A stretch of DNA of 6,192 bases from Chloroflexota bacterium (GTDB taxonomy: Bacteria; Chloroflexota; Anaerolineae; Promineifilales; Promineifilaceae): the NCBI GenBank assembly GCA_008501785.1, contig QQUD01000707.1, forward strand, positions 1 to 6,192. The letters are read 5' to 3'. The position numbers and the translations under genes are program-made. Numbering within the stretch: the first letter of the stretch is position 1; every line of letters begins with the position of its first letter. The notes under the pieces were generated by a model. It worked only from the letters and a program-made list of their open reading frames with translations. It searched no databases and was not told the origin of the DNA. Shown piece after piece: positions 5,460 through 6,192 of the stretch.

Positions 5460-5669
5460 TTATTGATCGTCATTATCATCATCATCATCATAATCATCAT
5501 CATCTTCAAAGGCCCAATCTACTTCAATTGGGTTTAGATCAACCACCGCAAGCATCGCATCGCAATGTGGGCAAACGACTGTCTGATCCATGCGAGGGGT
5601 TGTTTTAAAGGTGATTCGTTTTTCACAATCAAGACATCTTACTGACAAGTTTAGATTATTTTTAGCCAT
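5460..5669 (-). CDS. LysW-like zinc-ribbon protein with poly-Asp tail (copy 2)
   Basis: From ATG 5669 the product is 69 residues and is a clear paralogue of the gene at 2797-2997. It has Cys12/Cys15 and Cys33/Cys36 with the same 17-residue gap, then DLNPIEVDWAFED aligned with QLNPLKLDWTFDD of copy 1. The tail is almost pure Asp (DDDDYDDDDDNDDQ, 56-69), encoded by a GAT repeat. The cysteines should bind one zinc ion. Canonical LysW ends in Glu, to which the substrate is attached; this one ends DDQ, so carrier function is unlikely. ATG 5699 is rejected because AGGAG at 5676-5680 stands 6 nt before ATG 5669. The second candidate operator is at 5752-5767. The kinase gene follows after 58 nt. Confidence 0.8.
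   Translation of the reverse strand: MAKNNLNLSVRCLDCEKRITFKTTPRMDQTVVCPHCDAMLAVVDLNPIEVDWAFEDDDDYDDDDDNDDQ
5475..5504. repeat. ATC trinucleotide run encoding the poly-Asp tail
   Basis: Nine of ten consecutive triplets are ATC on the plus strand (GAT on the minus strand), interrupted once by ATA (a Tyr codon on the minus strand). It encodes the Asp tract at the C-terminus of the LysW-like protein and could vary in length by slippage in units of one residue. Confidence 0.8.
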
Positions 5670-5675
5670 TATGTT

Positions 5676-5680
5676 CTCCT
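5676..5680 (-). promoter_or_regulatory. Shine-Dalgarno that sets the start of LysW-like copy 2
   Basis: AGGAG on the minus strand is 6 nt before ATG 5669, which fixes the start MAKNNLNLS and excludes the upstream in-frame ATG at 5699. Confidence 0.7.
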
Positions 5681-5751
5681 CACAAAAAGTAATTGGCAAG
5701 ATTGTATGGTTGAAACAATCGGATCGTATCGGCTATAAGACGTTTGTTATC

Positions 5752-5767
5752 TACGTCATTTGTTGTA
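5752..5767. promoter_or_regulatory. candidate NarL-type regulator operator (site 2)
   Basis: The minus strand reads TACAACA-AA-TGACGTA, identical at 14 of 16 positions to the plus-strand reading of site 1 (3108-3123), with the same 7-2-7 layout and the same outer TAC and GTA. It is 83-98 nt upstream of the LysW-like start at 5669. A weak promoter could overlap it (ATGACG, 16 nt, TATAGC on the minus strand). Confidence 0.45.
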
Positions 5768-5794
5768 AAAAGGGACAGGAATATTCTGGCATGA

Positions 5795-5836
5795 ACGTGT
5801 AGGCTTTAGGAACTTTTTTAGCTAAAGCCTACACGT
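5795..5836. repeat. 14-bp perfect inverted repeat between SIMPL and LysW-like genes
   Basis: ACGTGTAGGCTTTA at 5795-5808 pairs perfectly with TAAAGCCTACACGT at 5823-5836 across a 14-base loop (5809-5822) that contains a T-run. Neither side is followed by a T-run, so it is not a standard intrinsic terminator, although it sits 54 nt after the SIMPL stop. A dispersed repeat or small non-coding element is an alternative. I see no gene in the rest of 5670-5889. Confidence 0.6.
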
Positions 5837-5889
5837 GGATTCTTCGTATTAATGAAACATGGCTCCCACCCCATCTTAAAAACAACCGG

Positions 5890-6192
5890 CTACCGCATCA
5901 GGTTATACGTCACTTGCACCTGAATTTCATAGCTCAATTGACCTGGTGAAATACTTTCGATAGATTCCTCTGCAATCGCAAGACCACCCCCGCCACCAAT
6001 ACCGGGTTGTGGATAAGCTGGCTGGCTGACAACCTCACTTATGATGCGCACATCACCTAATGACACCCCGCTCAATGCTGCCAAAGATTCCGCTCGCGCC
6101 CGCGCATTGGCAATCGCCAGTTCACGCGCTTTTGCTTCCAGCGCTGCCGGTTCCGACACAGAAAAGTAAACGCCATAGATATTGTTTGCACC
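5890..6192 (-). CDS. SIMPL-domain (DUF541/YggE-like) protein, C-terminal part (partial)
   Basis: The last 100 residues of a gene whose start lies beyond the right edge. The frame runs without a stop to position 6192 and begins GANNIYGVYFSVSEPAALEA, then ARELAIANARARAESLAALS and GVSLGDVRIISE, a Gly-rich loop GIGGGGG, and a closing strand SPGQLSYEIQVQVTYNLM. This is the C-terminal half of the SIMPL (OMP26/DUF541) domain. These proteins are usually exported to the cell envelope and linked to stress tolerance or membrane integrity; the biochemical role is poorly defined. The GTG at 6159 is an internal Val codon, since the family pattern continues upstream of it. It lies upstream of, and on the same strand as, the LysW-like/kinase group, but 220 nt and a large inverted repeat separate them, so co-transcription is uncertain. 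Confidence 0.88.
   Translation of the reverse strand, partial: GANNIYGVYFSVSEPAALEAKARELAIANARARAESLAALSGVSLGDVRIISEVVSQPAYPQPGIGGGGGLAIAEESIESISPGQLSYEIQVQVTYNLMR

Noticed and set aside
5402..5608. Plus-strand frame with a His-rich run, resembling a metal-binding protein
   Set aside because: It is the antisense of the GAT repeat encoding the poly-Asp tail of the LysW-like protein, whose cysteine motifs and Shine-Dalgarno support the minus strand.
5795..5836. Intrinsic terminator
   Set aside because: The stem is not followed by a T-run on either strand; the T-run is in the loop.

Overview
The window looks like chromosomal DNA of a mid-GC bacterium, most likely a Chloroflexota member (Anaerolineae-like). 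This is an inference from a Thr/Pro-repeat linker in an apparently exported protein, two LysW-type zinc-ribbon miniproteins, a soluble PAS-GAF-HisKA_3 kinase paired with a NarL-type regulator, and a repeated AACGGCCGTT palindrome. No ribosomal RNA, tRNA or universal marker is present to fix the taxonomy.

Right part, about 2065-6192: a run of minus-strand genes, read from high to low coordinates. In order they are the 3' end of a SIMPL (DUF541) gene, an acidic LysW-like zinc ribbon, a GTG-started histidine kinase, its NarL/FixJ-type response regulator (probably translationally coupled), a second LysW-like zinc ribbon ending in an intrinsic terminator, a GreA-family transcript-cleavage factor with a strong Shine-Dalgarno, and a 49-residue single-membrane-span protein.

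Middle, about 1512-2012: a fragment of an MscS-family mechanosensitive channel. It has the beta domain and part of the C-terminal domain but none of the complete membrane helices. It is probably a pseudogene. Its remaining 3' end is read in antisense as the tail of a plus-strand gene of unknown function (two membrane segments plus a charged helix, 961-1644).

Left part, 1-960: a short plus-strand protein with a carboxypeptidase-regulatory-like beta domain (405-773), a minus-strand Thr/Pro-rich protein leaving the window at position 1, and an intergenic stretch of degenerate short repeats. The two genes have poorly defined, divergent and possibly overlapping 5' ends.

The most interesting signal is a near-perfect 7-2-7 inverted repeat, TACGTCA-AA-TGACGTA at 3108-3123, upstream of one LysW-like gene, with a 14/16 match at 5752-5767 upstream of the other. 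This is the half-site geometry bound by NarL-family regulators, and a NarL-family regulator is encoded between the two sites. The testable idea is that the two-component system controls the two acidic zinc-ribbon proteins that flank it.
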